A stretch of 49,528 bases of DNA from Bacteroidales bacterium UBA7258 (GCA_002472565.1 DKSK01000018.1:1-49528); one strand, 5' to 3'. Shown: positions 7,880 to 17,214, counted from the first letter of the stretch. Numbers and translations: made by a program. The notes: generated by a model not told the origin, from the sequence alone.

Positions 7880-9085
7880 ATGCCTAGACTTTCAGAACGT
7901 GGCATTCATATGCCTGCTTCACCGATAAGGAAACTTGTCCCGTTTGCGGAAGCCGCAAAGGAAAGGGGAGTGAATGTCTATCATCTTAATATCGGACAGC
8001 CGGACCTCCCGACGCCGCACAAGGCGATGGACGCCCTTAGGCAGATACAGCTTAAAACGCTAGCCTACAGCCCTTCCGAAGGGAACCTCTCCTTGAGGAG
8101 GGAGCTGGTCAAGTATTATTCCCGCTATGGGATCGGTCTCGATCCGGATGAAATCATCGTCACGGCAGGAGGATCGGAGGCTGTTCTGCTGACCTTCATG
8201 GCCTGCATGGACCCAGGCGACGAAGTCATTATGACCGAACCGGGCTATGCCAACTATATCGGCTTTGCGATGATGGCCGGGCTTACGATCAAGACGGTAC
8301 CTTCACGCATAGAGGATGGTTTCGCCCTGCCTCCGGCCTCAGAATTCGAAAAGGCTATAAGTCCGAAGACTAAGGCCATTCTGATCTGCAATCCGAACAA
8401 TCCTACAGGCTATCTCTATTCTCCTGAAGAGCTCTTTCAGCTCAGGGACATAGTCAGAGATCATGATCTCTTCCTCATCTCGGACGAGGTCTACAGGGAA
8501 TTCGTCTACAACGGGGAACCCTACGTGTCGGCGCTGACACTTTTCGGAGTTAGTGACAATGTGATAGTAATAGATTCGGTGTCAAAGAGATATAGCGAAT
8601 GCGGAGTGAGGGTCGGAATGCTTGTATCCCGCAATAAGGCGGTCCTCCATTCGGTTCTGAAGTTCAGCCAGGCCAGACTCAGTCCTCCTTTGCTTGGCCA
8701 GCTTGTGGCGGAGGCCTCGGTGGAAGGAACGGAGGAGTATTCGAGAGAATGTTTCGAAGAGTACAAGGCCCGAAGAGACTTCTTTATCGATGGGCTTAAC
8801 AAAATCAAGGGAGTATATTCTCCTATGCCTCAGGGTGCCTTCTATACGGTGGCAAAGCTTCCGGTGGATGATGCCGAAGCCTTTTGCAAGTGGTGCCTGA
8901 CGGACTTTTGCCTTGAAACCAACGGAAAGAAGGAGACTGTGATGATGGCTCCGTGCAGCGGATTCTGCGTGACTCCCGGGCTCGGGAAGGATCAGGTGAG
9001 ATTGGCCTATGTTCTCAAGATTCCTGATCTGGAACGCGCCTTGATTGTGCTTAGAGCCGCCCTTGAGGCATACGGGAACAGATGA
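7880..9085 (+). CDS. PLP-dependent class I/II aminotransferase
   Basis: A fold-type I aminotransferase of 401 residues that moves an amino group between an amino acid and a 2-oxo acid using pyridoxal phosphate. Visible landmarks are NIGQPDLPTP near the N-terminus, the cofactor-contact NPNNPTGYLYS (about 176), SDEVYREF (about 208) and the PLP lysine in SVSKRYSECG (Lys236). Arg-containing segments near the C-terminus fit the substrate carboxylate site. Sequence features resemble aspartate or aromatic aminotransferases, but substrate specificity cannot be read from the motifs. It lies 82 bases upstream of the hydrolase gene and could share its transcript. It has no obvious tie to the lipid cluster further downstream. 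Confidence 0.85.
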   Translation: MPRLSERGIHMPASPIRKLVPFAEAAKERGVNVYHLNIGQPDLPTPHKAMDALRQIQLKTLAYSPSEGNLSLRRELVKYYSRYGIGLDPDEIIVTAGGSEAVLLTFMACMDPGDEVIMTEPGYANYIGFAMMAGLTIKTVPSRIEDGFALPPASEFEKAISPKTKAILICNPNNPTGYLYSPEELFQLRDIVRDHDLFLISDEVYREFVYNGEPYVSALTLFGVSDNVIVIDSVSKRYSECGVRVGMLVSRNKAVLHSVLKFSQARLSPPLLGQLVAEASVEGTEEYSRECFEEYKARRDFFIDGLNKIKGVYSPMPQGAFYTVAKLPVDDAEAFCKWCLTDFCLETNGKKETVMMAPCSGFCVTPGLGKDQVRLAYVLKIPDLERALIVLRAALEAYGNR

Positions 9086-9166
9086 AGGGAGAGGAAATCA
9101 TGATGGGGAGATGAGGAAGAACCCTTGAGGAGAAATTAGAGCGAGGGGCGCGGAAGAAATGAAAAA

Positions 9167-11050
9167 ATGATGCAGGTGAATCAGAAATTTGTTATAATAG
9201 CTGCATTGACATTGATTTTGACGACAGTGAACGCAAGAGGTCAGAAACTTAGTCCGAAGTGGCTGGTAGAAAATTACACAAAGAGAGAGGTCATGGTCCC
9301 GATGAGGGACGGAGTAAAACTTTGCACGGCTGTTTATGAGCCGGTCGAGGGGCTTACGGCAAAGCCCGACAGCGCCTGGACGGGAGCTCAGGCCGCTCCC
9401 GGAGGCCCTCACCCCATAATCATGATGAGGACGCCATATTCTCTCGGTCCCTATGGCAAGACCTTTTCGGATAATCTGAGAGTTTACATGAGGACCTATG
9501 CCGAACAACGCTATATTATTGTCTATCAGAACGTCCGCGGAACCTATCTGAGCGAAGGTGACTTCGAGAACGTGCGCCCGGTGGGGAAGGCGGAACCAGA
9601 CGATGCCACCGACACCTACGACACCGTGGACTGGCTTCTCGCTAATACCCACAACAACGGGAAGGTAGGGGTGAAGGGCATTTCCTACAACGGCTACTAT
9701 TCCACGGTGGCCGCCCTCTCAGCCCATCCGGCAATAGCCGCCGTCTCCCCTCAGGCCCCTATAGCGGACTGGTTCGTAGGTGACGACGCCCACTTCGGAG
9801 GAGAATTCCAGATGGGCATGTATACTTTCGGACTCTCCTTCATGCGCAAGCGCCGCTCCCCTACGATACGCCGGGCCGCTCCTCTGCTGACGATAGACAA
9901 GGATGTCTACGACTATTTCTATGAATATGAGGATGCCTCGTCGCTTTTCGCTACGCTCAAGGACAGTCTCGACTTCATCAACCAACTTCGCAGACATCCC
10001 GCTTATGATGACTTTTGGGCTGAGAGGAATCCTCTATCCCAGCTAGGAAAGGCAAGGGCGGCGATGCTCGTGGTGGGCGGATGGTACGATGCCGAGGATT
10101 GCTATGGCAGTTTCGAGACTTATCGGAAGGCCATGGAACTTGGTCCTGAGGGAAAGATCTTTCTTGTCGCGGGGCCATGGTCTCATGGAGCCTGGAAGTC
10201 GCTGGATTATGATCATCTATCGGATGCATGGTTTGGAAAAGGCCTGGCTCTCGACTTCCTAAAGGACATGGAATATCCCTTCTTTGCCTATTATCTCGAG
10301 GGCAAGGGCGAGAGGCCGGCTCCGGTGACGATTCTGCCTTCGGGGGAGACCATGAAGGATAAAGTCGGCGGGACGGAGTGGGAGCGGACAGAGGCCTGGC
10401 CGAAACAGGAAGCCAGGCCGGCCAGACTCTATCTCTCCGAGGGCGAAACCCTCTCCTTCGATGAGCCTGAAAGCCTTAAATTCTCCTTCAAGTACGTCAG
10501 CGACCCCCGCAGGCCCGTTCCATATTGCGGAGAGACTTCTTCCGACTGGAACCGCGGCTCCTGGTGCGGAGACCAGAAATTCGCCACGAGGAGGACCGAC
10601 GTCATCTCCTTCCTCAGCCCCGTGCTGACCGATACTCTGAAAGTTGAGGGCGTAATCCGGGCTCATATCAAGGTCCAGGCTTCGACGACGGACGCAGACA
10701 TAATTGTCAAGGTCGTGGATATCAGACCGGACGGATATCAGGCCCAGATTCGTTTCGGCCTCATGCCGCTTCGCTTCCGGAAGGGTTTCGACAAGCCGGA
10801 GGCGGCAGTGCCGGGGGAGACGGTGAGCCTGGATTTCGCCATGAACGATCTTGCCCATCATTTCATGCCGGGGCATCGCATCATGGTCCAGATTCAGAGC
10901 AGCATGTTTCCTTTCGTCTGGATGAATCCGCAGAAATTCATGGAGAATCCGTATTTCGCAGGGCCGGAGGACTACCAGACGTCGGAAATCAGTATCATTT
11001 CGGGCTCTGCCGAAGAAGCCTCATATCTTGAGCTACCTATTATTCGATAG
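9167..11050 (+). CDS. Exported CocE/NonD family serine hydrolase (S15-like)
   Basis: An alpha/beta hydrolase of 627 residues related to cocaine esterase, glutaryl-7-ACA acylase and X-Pro dipeptidyl peptidase; it hydrolyses ester or amide bonds. The N-terminus is a signal peptide (hydrophobic core, cleavage near NARGQ), so it acts outside the cytoplasm. The opening MRDGVKLCTAVYEP is typical. The catalytic triad is visible: Ser173 in GISYNG, Asp308 in GGWYD and His340 in GPWSHG. The C-terminal third is the jelly-roll domain, with the characteristic HHFMPGHRIMVQI near its end. The substrate cannot be inferred. It is followed by about 100 untranslated bases and then the promoter of the lipid cluster. 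Confidence 0.87.
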   Translation: MMQVNQKFVIIAALTLILTTVNARGQKLSPKWLVENYTKREVMVPMRDGVKLCTAVYEPVEGLTAKPDSAWTGAQAAPGGPHPIIMMRTPYSLGPYGKTFSDNLRVYMRTYAEQRYIIVYQNVRGTYLSEGDFENVRPVGKAEPDDATDTYDTVDWLLANTHNNGKVGVKGISYNGYYSTVAALSAHPAIAAVSPQAPIADWFVGDDAHFGGEFQMGMYTFGLSFMRKRRSPTIRRAAPLLTIDKDVYDYFYEYEDASSLFATLKDSLDFINQLRRHPAYDDFWAERNPLSQLGKARAAMLVVGGWYDAEDCYGSFETYRKAMELGPEGKIFLVAGPWSHGAWKSLDYDHLSDAWFGKGLALDFLKDMEYPFFAYYLEGKGERPAPVTILPSGETMKDKVGGTEWERTEAWPKQEARPARLYLSEGETLSFDEPESLKFSFKYVSDPRRPVPYCGETSSDWNRGSWCGDQKFATRRTDVISFLSPVLTDTLKVEGVIRAHIKVQASTTDADIIVKVVDIRPDGYQAQIRFGLMPLRFRKGFDKPEAAVPGETVSLDFAMNDLAHHFMPGHRIMVQIQSSMFPFVWMNPQKFMENPYFAGPEDYQTSEISIISGSAEEASYLELPIIR

Positions 11051-11147
11051 AAGGGCCTTCTCTTCGGAGAAAAGGCAGTGGTCAAGGGCGGCGGAAGATG
11101 GTTGGGAAAGTGACTGATCGCAAGATGAAAATTTCAGGAATATTCAG

Positions 11148-11155
11148 TATATTTG
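11148..11155 (+). promoter_or_regulatory. -7 promoter element of the lipid biosynthesis cluster
   Basis: TATATTTG lies 28 bases upstream of the first acyl carrier protein start. From here to 26915 gaps between genes are at most about 35 bases and many genes overlap, so this is probably the main promoter of the whole cluster. Confidence 0.65.
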
Positions 11156-11182
11156 TAACTTGTTAACGAAATAAAGACGCAA

Positions 11183-11425
11183 GTGGAAAAGGTAGAGATC
11201 ATAGATAAGCTGAGAAACCTGCTTTCGGAGGAGTTTGAGACGGAATTGGACAAGATTCAGCCGTCCGCCAACCTTATGAAAACTCTTGATCTCGACAGCC
11301 TGGATATCGTGGACGTTGTCGTGATGGTTGAGAAGCATTTCGGCTTCACGATGAAGAAGGAAGATTTCAAGTCCATCAATACTTTCCAGGATTTCTACGA
11401 TTTCGTCTCCAAACGCCTGTCCTAG
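11183..11425 (+). CDS. Acyl carrier protein, first of two in the cluster
   Basis: A small acidic helical protein of 80 residues that carries acyl intermediates on a phosphopantetheine arm. The attachment serine is Ser39 in the motif LDLDSLDIVD. It starts with GTG; no ATG lies between the promoter and the first conserved helix, and about 20 bases of leader remain, so the GTG start is preferred. It is the first gene of the cluster and is separated from the acyltransferase by 3 bases. Its cognate partners are presumably the two ketosynthases downstream. In aryl polyene clusters two ACPs with distinct roles are usual. Confidence 0.9.
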   Translation: MEKVEIIDKLRNLLSEEFETELDKIQPSANLMKTLDLDSLDIVDVVVMVEKHFGFTMKKEDFKSINTFQDFYDFVSKRLS

Positions 11426-11428
11426 TCC

Positions 11429-12343
11429 ATGGCCGGAGAATGGGAAGGCAAATCCCGTGGCGGCGGAACAGGCTACCGCATTTTCATTTACGTAATCAGG
11501 CATCTTGGCGTGAGAGCGGCCTATGCTCTCATGTCGCTTGTCGTCATCTATTTCATCCCCTTCTCTCCTAAGGGCACAGCCGCTGTCTGGCGTTATTCGA
11601 GAAGAATTCTCGGTTACGGTCTCTTGCGTTCAGCCTGTTTCGTCTACAGAAATTATTACTCTTTCGGCCAGAATCTGGTAGACAGGGCGGCGATTTCGGG
11701 CGGCCTTCAGGGACGTTACCGTTTCAAATTCGAGAATGAGGATAGTCTCAGAGCCTTCCTTGACAAGAAGGAGGGCTGCGTCATCATGGGTGCTCATGTG
11801 GGAAGCTGGGAAGCGGGGGCACCCTTCTTCATGGAATATGGCAGGGAACTCAATATCGTCATGTACGACAATGAGCATGAAGCCATAAAAAAGGTAAGGA
11901 AGAGCAACGAAAGGCTCTTTCCCGGTTTCAAGGTGATCCCCGTCAACAAGGACAGCCTGGGCCATGTCTTCCTGATAACGGAGGCCCTAGAAAGAGGGGA
12001 GGCCGTCTGCTTTCAGGGCGACCGCTACGTGAACGAAGACCGTCTCCTGGGGGGCGTCCTTCTTGGCCATGAAGCTTCTTTCCCCCTCGGCCCTTATCTG
12101 CTTGCGGCGAAGCTGGGGGCTCCTGTAGTCTTCTATTTCGCCATGAGGGAGGCCCCCATGACTTATCGTTTCATTTTCCGGCAGGCGGCTCCAGTCTTCG
12201 GAAGATCGGCTCCTGAGAAGCTTCTCTCTCAGTTTACTTCGCTTCTGGACGAAATTCTGAGGCGGCATCCGGAGCAATGGTTCAATTTCTACGATTTCTG
12301 GAATCTGAAACAGCACGGTCGGGAAATAGAACGGAAGGCTTAA
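11429..12343 (+). CDS. LpxL/HtrB-like lysophospholipid acyltransferase
   Basis: A membrane acyltransferase of 304 residues in the LABLAT family, which transfers acyl chains from ACP to a lipid acceptor. The catalytic HX4E motif is His123-x4-Glu128 (AHVGSWEAG). A membrane helix lies at about residues 30-50 (AAYALMSLVVIYFI), and FQGDRY near 195 fits the substrate-binding block. In aryl polyene and flexirubin clusters an enzyme of this type is thought to attach the polyene acid to the membrane lipid. The ACP immediately upstream supports an ACP-dependent donor. The housekeeping lipid A acyltransferase is the alternative, but the setting argues against it. Confidence 0.82.
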   Translation: MAGEWEGKSRGGGTGYRIFIYVIRHLGVRAAYALMSLVVIYFIPFSPKGTAAVWRYSRRILGYGLLRSACFVYRNYYSFGQNLVDRAAISGGLQGRYRFKFENEDSLRAFLDKKEGCVIMGAHVGSWEAGAPFFMEYGRELNIVMYDNEHEAIKKVRKSNERLFPGFKVIPVNKDSLGHVFLITEALERGEAVCFQGDRYVNEDRLLGGVLLGHEASFPLGPYLLAAKLGAPVVFYFAMREAPMTYRFIFRQAAPVFGRSAPEKLLSQFTSLLDEILRRHPEQWFNFYDFWNLKQHGREIERKA

Positions 12344-12366
12344 ATTGGAATTAATACATTACAGAC

Positions 12367-13446
12367 ATGGATGACAGGTACTCAAAGGACAGGCTTTCGG
12401 CGCAGATTGCACAGCAGCTTGCGCACATGATCGCATTCGGCCCTGAGGTCTTTCAGGTCACCAGAATCATGCTGGAAAAGGGCATATTCAAGGCCTTGGA
12501 CGAGTCCTCGCACGGAGACGGACCAAAGGGACTGACCCTCTCACAAGTCTCTGAAAAATCTGGACTTTCTCTCTATGCGTGCAAGGTTCTTCTGGAGTCT
12601 TCTCTCACGGCCGGGACCCTTCTTCTGCGGAACGGACGCTTCCTGCTTTCGAAGGTGGGCTGGTTCCTTCTCAATGACCCGATGGTTCGTCCGGACATCG
12701 AGTTCAACCATGACATCAACTACAAGGGACTCTTCCATCTGCAGGAGGCCATGGAGAAGGCCGAACCATCAGGATTGAGGGAACTGGGTCCATGGCCTAC
12801 CATCTACGAAGGCCTTTCCTCCCTTGCTCCGCGTGAGCAGAAGAGCTGGTTCGCCTTCGATCATTTCTATTCCGACGTCTCCTTCGACGAAGTCCTTCCT
12901 CTTGTCTTTAGCCGCAAGCCCTCTACGCTTCTGGACATCGGAGGTAATACGGGTCGTTTCGCCTTGCGCTGTACGGCCTTCGATCCTGAAGTTGAGGTCA
13001 CGATTCTGGACCTTCCGCAGCAGATCGGCCTCATGGAAGAAAATATCAAGGGCAAAGAAGGCTCTTCGAGGATTCATGGACTGGGCGGAAACCTCCTCTC
13101 CGAGAACACCGCCGTTCCGGAAGGCTTCGACGTCGTGTGGATGAGTCAGTTCCTGGATTGTTTCTCCGAAGAGCAGGTGCTCAGCATTTTGCGCCGTGTG
13201 GCCGCTTCGCTGAAGGAAGGAGCTTCTGTCTTCATCATGGAGACCCTGTGGGACAGGCAGAAATATGCCGCCGCCTCCTTCGACATCGCCCAGACCAGTG
13301 TTTATTTTACGGCCATGGCGAATGGAAATTCGAAAATGTTTTATTCGGAGGATCTTTTCGCTCTAATAGCGGATTCGGGGCTAAGGGTGGCTGAAATCAA
13401 GGATGGCATCGGAGAGGGCCACTCCTTGATCCGCTGCGTGAGATGA
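12367..13446 (+). CDS. SAM-dependent O-methyltransferase with winged-helix dimerisation domain
   Basis: A 359-residue class I methyltransferase of the plant-type O-methyltransferase (Methyltransf_2) layout. The N-terminal winged-helix half (LTLSQVSEKSGLSLYACKVLL, about residues 57-77) precedes a Rossmann domain with the SAM-binding glycine loop LLDIGGNTG (about 189-197) and an acidic ribose contact (TILDLPQ). Such enzymes usually methylate hydroxyl groups of aromatic or polyketide products. The gene sits 23 bases after the acyltransferase and 21 before the first ketosynthase, so it probably tailors the product of this cluster. The methylated position is unknown. Confidence 0.82.
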   Translation: MDDRYSKDRLSAQIAQQLAHMIAFGPEVFQVTRIMLEKGIFKALDESSHGDGPKGLTLSQVSEKSGLSLYACKVLLESSLTAGTLLLRNGRFLLSKVGWFLLNDPMVRPDIEFNHDINYKGLFHLQEAMEKAEPSGLRELGPWPTIYEGLSSLAPREQKSWFAFDHFYSDVSFDEVLPLVFSRKPSTLLDIGGNTGRFALRCTAFDPEVEVTILDLPQQIGLMEENIKGKEGSSRIHGLGGNLLSENTAVPEGFDVVWMSQFLDCFSEEQVLSILRRVAASLKEGASVFIMETLWDRQKYAAASFDIAQTSVYFTAMANGNSKMFYSEDLFALIADSGLRVAEIKDGIGEGHSLIRCVR

Positions 13447-13467
13447 GCAAGTAGACGGTAATGAAAG

Positions 13468-15177
13468 ATGAGGAAGGCTAAGACATATTTAGCAGGCGAG
13501 GCCATGGTGACGGCTCTCGGTGCCGGGGTGGCCCATAATGTGGCTTGCATAGAGAAGGGAGAGAGCGGCCTTAGGGTCTGCACGGATCCTCGCGTCACCC
13601 AGGGGAGGCTCATCGTCGGCGAGATTCCGGACCTTGTCTATGACAGCCTCTGGGAACGCTTCGGCTACAACTGGTCCCGGGCGGAAGTCCTGGCCATAGG
13701 CTGCATCAATGAGATTGTGTCCGAACTCTCCGATGAGGCGCTCTCGGCCCTTAATGCGGAAAATACTATTCTGGTGCTTGCTACGGCCAAGGGGAACATC
13801 GACGCCCTTCCGGACACCGAGGCGGCTTCGATTCCGGCGATGACGGCAAGAATAGCGGCGGAGTTCGGCCTGAGCCGCACAATCTCGGTTTCGAATGCCT
13901 GCATTTCGGGAGGAAGCGCCCTTACCGTGGCCAAGAGGCTCATTGAGGAGGGCTCCTGTTCCAACGCCATTGTCTGCGGAGTGGAAGTCCAGTCGCGCTT
14001 CATTTCGAGTGGCTTCGCCTCCTTCAAATCCCTGAGCGACAAGCCTTGCCGGCCTTATGACGCGGCCAGGGACGGCCTGAACATAGGGGAAGGCTGCGGG
14101 GCGCTTCTTTTGGTTTCAGACCCGGCCTTCGCCCGTAGAACTCCCGGCGGAAGAGCCGTAGTCCTCGCCGGAGGGGCCATAAGCGATGACGCCAATCATA
14201 TCTCCGGCCCTTCCCGCACCGGCGACGGTCTCTTCTTCGCGATGAGGAACGCGCTAAAGGATGCGGGGCTCGGAGCCCAGGAAATAGACCTTCTCCAGAT
14301 GCACGGAACGGCTACGGTCTATAATGACGAGATGGAGAGCAAGGCCGTGGGCCTGGCGGGGATGCAGGAGGTCCCGGTCCAGAGTCTAAAGGGGTATTAC
14401 GGCCATTGCATGGGGGCGAGCTGTGTGATAGAGACCATACTTTGCGCAGAGCAGATCAGGCGCGGGGAGATTTTCGCGACCAAGGGCTTCGAGACTCTCG
14501 GAGTTCCTGTCGGCATCAAGATCGTGGCGGAGACAAGACCTGCGGGGCTGAGGTCTGTACTGAAGACGGCATCGGGCTTCGGAGGCTGCAATGTCGCCCT
14601 CGTTCTCTCTTCGGAAGAGGTGGCGAAGGATGTGGAGCGCCCGGCTCCGGTGGAAACAGAAGTGGCGGCGGAGACGGAATATCACGGCACCGAGGGCTTC
14701 GCTGATCTGGCGAGGGCAAAGTTCCGTGAATCCGAAGACAGCAAAGACATCCGTCTCGCGGCCAAATTTTCCAAGATGGACAATCTCTCGAAACTGGGCC
14801 TCATCGCCGCCGCGGACATCATGAAGGGCGTAGAGTGCGGAGAGGAAGAACTCGGCGTCATCCTCTGTGGCCGCCACTCCTCCATGGACACGGACCTCCG
14901 TCATCATGAACTCATCTCAAAAGGTGGAGACTCGGCGGCTTCTCCCGCCGTCTTCGTCTACACTCTGCCGAACGTGGCTGCAGGCGAGATAGCCATCAGA
15001 TACAAGGCGAAGGGGGAGGAGACCTTCTTTCTGGCGGACTCCTGCGATGAAGGCGCCCTTCGCTCTTATGCCGCCACCGCCATGGGCCGGACTGGCATGA
15101 AATATTGCATCTGCGGCTGGCTCGATTTCTATAGAGGAGAATATTTTGCTAAATTTGAACTTCTTAAGCGATCCTAA
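13468..15177 (+). CDS. FabF-like ketosynthase with C-terminal half-ketosynthase extension
   Basis: A condensing enzyme that extends ACP-bound acyl chains by two carbons. The first roughly 390 residues are a complete type II ketosynthase with Cys145 (SNACISGG), His279 (MHGTATVYND) and His313 (YGHCMGAS). The family usually has about 410 residues; this protein has 569. The extra part, after a Glu/Ala-rich linker (about 385-410), contains a stretch (SPAVFVYTLPNVAAGEIAIRY ...) that aligns by eye with the N-terminal half of a ketosynthase fold, including a cysteine (Cys526, ADSCDEGA) at the nucleophile position. No matching second-half histidines follow. It begins 21 bases after the methyltransferase. 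Confidence 0.87.
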   Translation: MRKAKTYLAGEAMVTALGAGVAHNVACIEKGESGLRVCTDPRVTQGRLIVGEIPDLVYDSLWERFGYNWSRAEVLAIGCINEIVSELSDEALSALNAENTILVLATAKGNIDALPDTEAASIPAMTARIAAEFGLSRTISVSNACISGGSALTVAKRLIEEGSCSNAIVCGVEVQSRFISSGFASFKSLSDKPCRPYDAARDGLNIGEGCGALLLVSDPAFARRTPGGRAVVLAGGAISDDANHISGPSRTGDGLFFAMRNALKDAGLGAQEIDLLQMHGTATVYNDEMESKAVGLAGMQEVPVQSLKGYYGHCMGASCVIETILCAEQIRRGEIFATKGFETLGVPVGIKIVAETRPAGLRSVLKTASGFGGCNVALVLSSEEVAKDVERPAPVETEVAAETEYHGTEGFADLARAKFRESEDSKDIRLAAKFSKMDNLSKLGLIAAADIMKGVECGEEELGVILCGRHSSMDTDLRHHELISKGGDSAASPAVFVYTLPNVAAGEIAIRYKAKGEETFFLADSCDEGALRSYAATAMGRTGMKYCICGWLDFYRGEYFAKFELLKRS

Positions 15178-15178
15178 A

Positions 15179-15448
15179 ATGGAAGAGAGAAACGAACTCG
15201 TACAGAAACTTAAAGGCGAACTCATAGATGCCCTCAATCTCGAAGAAATCGACCCTGAGGGGATTGGAACCGATGAATCCTTGTTCGGGGCGGAGGGCCT
15301 TGGGCTCGATTCCATCGACGCCCTTGAAATCATCCTTCTCCTTGACAGAAACTACGGCATCAAGATAAAGAACCCGGCCGAAGGCAAAGAAATTTTCAAG
15401 ACCGTAGGCACCATAGCTGACTATATCCTCGCCCACAAAGCGGAGTGA
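15179..15448 (+). CDS. Acyl carrier protein, second of two in the cluster
   Basis: An 89-residue carrier protein with phosphopantetheine attachment Ser45 in LGLDSIDALE. A TTG start at 15146 would overlap the ketosynthase by 32 bases; I prefer the ATG one base after the ketosynthase stop, which still leaves the full first helix (ERNELVQKLKGELIDAL). It ends in a TGATG overlap with the next ketosynthase. The double-glycine-flanked motif GAEGLGLDSID differs from the first ACP (LMKTLDLDSLD), which suggests that the two carriers serve different partners or chain stages. Confidence 0.9.
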   Translation: MEERNELVQKLKGELIDALNLEEIDPEGIGTDESLFGAEGLGLDSIDALEIILLLDRNYGIKIKNPAEGKEIFKTVGTIADYILAHKAE

Positions 15449-17214
15449 TGAACAGGGTCTATGTCATAGGCGCCGGAGCCGTCTGCGCAATCGGCGGAAA
15501 TCTGGAGGAAAGTCTCCGCTCTCTTGAGGCGGGGGAGTCGGGGCTTGTCCCGGCCCCTGCCTCGCTGACCGGCACGGGACTCCCGGTCGGTCTCGTGAAA
15601 GAGTCGGATGCGGTTCTCGAAGCGGGACTCGGGATTCCTTCCTACAGGCTGATCTCAAGAACCGCCCTCCTCGGGATGAAGGCGGCGAGGGAGGCGTGGA
15701 AGAGTGCCGCGCCTAAAATCCGCCGCGTCGGAAGGATCGGCCTTATCAGTGGAACTTCTGTCGGAGGGATGGACCTTTCAGAAAAATATTGGAAGGGGCA
15801 TCGTGATGAAATCCGCTCCGGAAGGCCTCTGGGAGAGGCAGCGCTGGATTATCTTCGGATGCACGCCTGCGGAGAGGGCACCGCGGCAATAGCCGAGTAT
15901 CTCGGTCTCGGCTTCGACTTCGTCACGACCATCAGCACCGCCTGTTCCTCTGCCGCCAATGCGATAATGCTCGGCGCGAGACTCATAGCCGCCGGAGAAT
16001 TGGAAACCGCCATAGTTGGCGGTGCAGACGCCCTGACTGCCTTCACGATTAACGGCTTCAACTCTCTGATGATTTATTCTGGAAAGCCTTGCCGGCCTTT
16101 CGCGGAGGAGAGAGACGGCCTCAATCTCGGCGAAGGAGCCGGCTACCTGGTCCTGAGCTCTTCTTCGGAGGGGGCTCTCTGCGAGGTCGCGGGCTGGGCC
16201 AACGTGAACGAGGCCTTCCATCAGACGGCCAGTTCTCCTGAGGGAGACGGCCCTTATTCCGCCATGACCAAGGCTCTGAGCCTTGCCGGACTCGACCCTT
16301 CGAGAGTAGGCTATGTCAATACGCACGGGACGGCCACCCCAGGCAATGACGCCTCGGAATATGCCGCCCTCCGTCGTGTTTTCGGCTCGAAGCTGCCGCC
16401 TTTCGGCTCGGTCAAGAATCTTATCGGCCATACCCTCGGAGCGTCCGAAGGCATAGAAGCCTGCTTCTGCGCCGCCTCAATCGCCGGACTGACCTCCGCC
16501 TGGGGCAGGCCTGACTGCATCTTGTCCAACGCCTTCGGTTTCTCCGGCAACCAGACCAGTCTCGTCTTTTTGAAGTGCGGAGAGCCTTCGGAGGCAGTCA
16601 CGGTAGACCGGAAGGAGATAGAACCTGTGCCTCCGGCAGGTTTCAAGAGAACCTCGCGAGGGGACTACGATCTGGTCGCTGAAGTGAAGATAAGTGAGGG
16701 GGAAGAACCTGATTACAAGGCGATTATCAAGAACGCCAATCTCCGCCGCAGAATGTCTTCCCTCATAAAGAGGGGCGTGGCTGCCGGTCTGGAGTGCCTT
16801 TCCTCGGCCGGAATGCTCGATAGCGAAGGAAAACTCAAGGAGGAGCTCGGCGGGCTCATCACCGCCACAGGCTTCGGCTTTCTCGAAGACACCCTGAAAT
16901 TCGGGGACAGCATAATTGACCAGCAGGAGAAGGCTCTCAACCCTCAGCCTTTCATGCAGTCGACCTTCAACACAATCGGCGGCCAGCTTGCCCAGCTTCT
17001 CGGAGAGAGGTGCTATAACATGACTTATGTCCATGGCCGTTCCGGTTTCGGCGCCGCCCTCGCCGACGCCGCTCTCCTTATGAAAGAGGGTTCCGGTCCC
17101 GTGCTTGTGGGCTGGTTTGAAGAAGATAACGCAGTGAGCGATTCCGTCCTCAGACAGCTGGGGCGCAAGGTACTTCCTCATGAAGCGAGATTCATGCTGC
17201 TGAGAGCGAAATGA
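15448..17214 (+). CDS. Second ketosynthase with C-terminal half-ketosynthase (chain-length-factor-like) extension
   Basis: A 588-residue condensing enzyme. The complete triad is present: Cys166 (STACSSAAN), His293 (NTHGTATPG) and His328 (IGHTLGAS), so it is not a decarboxylating chain length factor. The ATG overlaps the ACP stop as TGATG; a GTG one codon earlier is also possible. After about residue 385 an extra region of 200 residues contains PFMQSTFNTIGGQLAQLLG and a GxxAALADAALLMKEG helix, matching by eye the first half of a ketosynthase fold. There the nucleophile position reads VHGRSG, with no cysteine. This resembles Pfam Ketoacyl-synt_2. It probably partners the first ketosynthase. Confidence 0.87.
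   Translation: MNRVYVIGAGAVCAIGGNLEESLRSLEAGESGLVPAPASLTGTGLPVGLVKESDAVLEAGLGIPSYRLISRTALLGMKAAREAWKSAAPKIRRVGRIGLISGTSVGGMDLSEKYWKGHRDEIRSGRPLGEAALDYLRMHACGEGTAAIAEYLGLGFDFVTTISTACSSAANAIMLGARLIAAGELETAIVGGADALTAFTINGFNSLMIYSGKPCRPFAEERDGLNLGEGAGYLVLSSSSEGALCEVAGWANVNEAFHQTASSPEGDGPYSAMTKALSLAGLDPSRVGYVNTHGTATPGNDASEYAALRRVFGSKLPPFGSVKNLIGHTLGASEGIEACFCAASIAGLTSAWGRPDCILSNAFGFSGNQTSLVFLKCGEPSEAVTVDRKEIEPVPPAGFKRTSRGDYDLVAEVKISEGEEPDYKAIIKNANLRRRMSSLIKRGVAAGLECLSSAGMLDSEGKLKEELGGLITATGFGFLEDTLKFGDSIIDQQEKALNPQPFMQSTFNTIGGQLAQLLGERCYNMTYVHGRSGFGAALADAALLMKEGSGPVLVGWFEEDNAVSDSVLRQLGRKVLPHEARFMLLRAK

Noticed and set aside
7880..11050. Aminotransferase and CocE hydrolase as part of the lipid cluster
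   Set aside because: A gap with a separate TATATTTG promoter lies before the first ACP, and neither enzyme is known from aryl polyene clusters.
15448..17214. Second ketosynthase as a classic chain length factor
   Set aside because: It keeps the active-site cysteine and both histidines, so it should condense rather than only decarboxylate.
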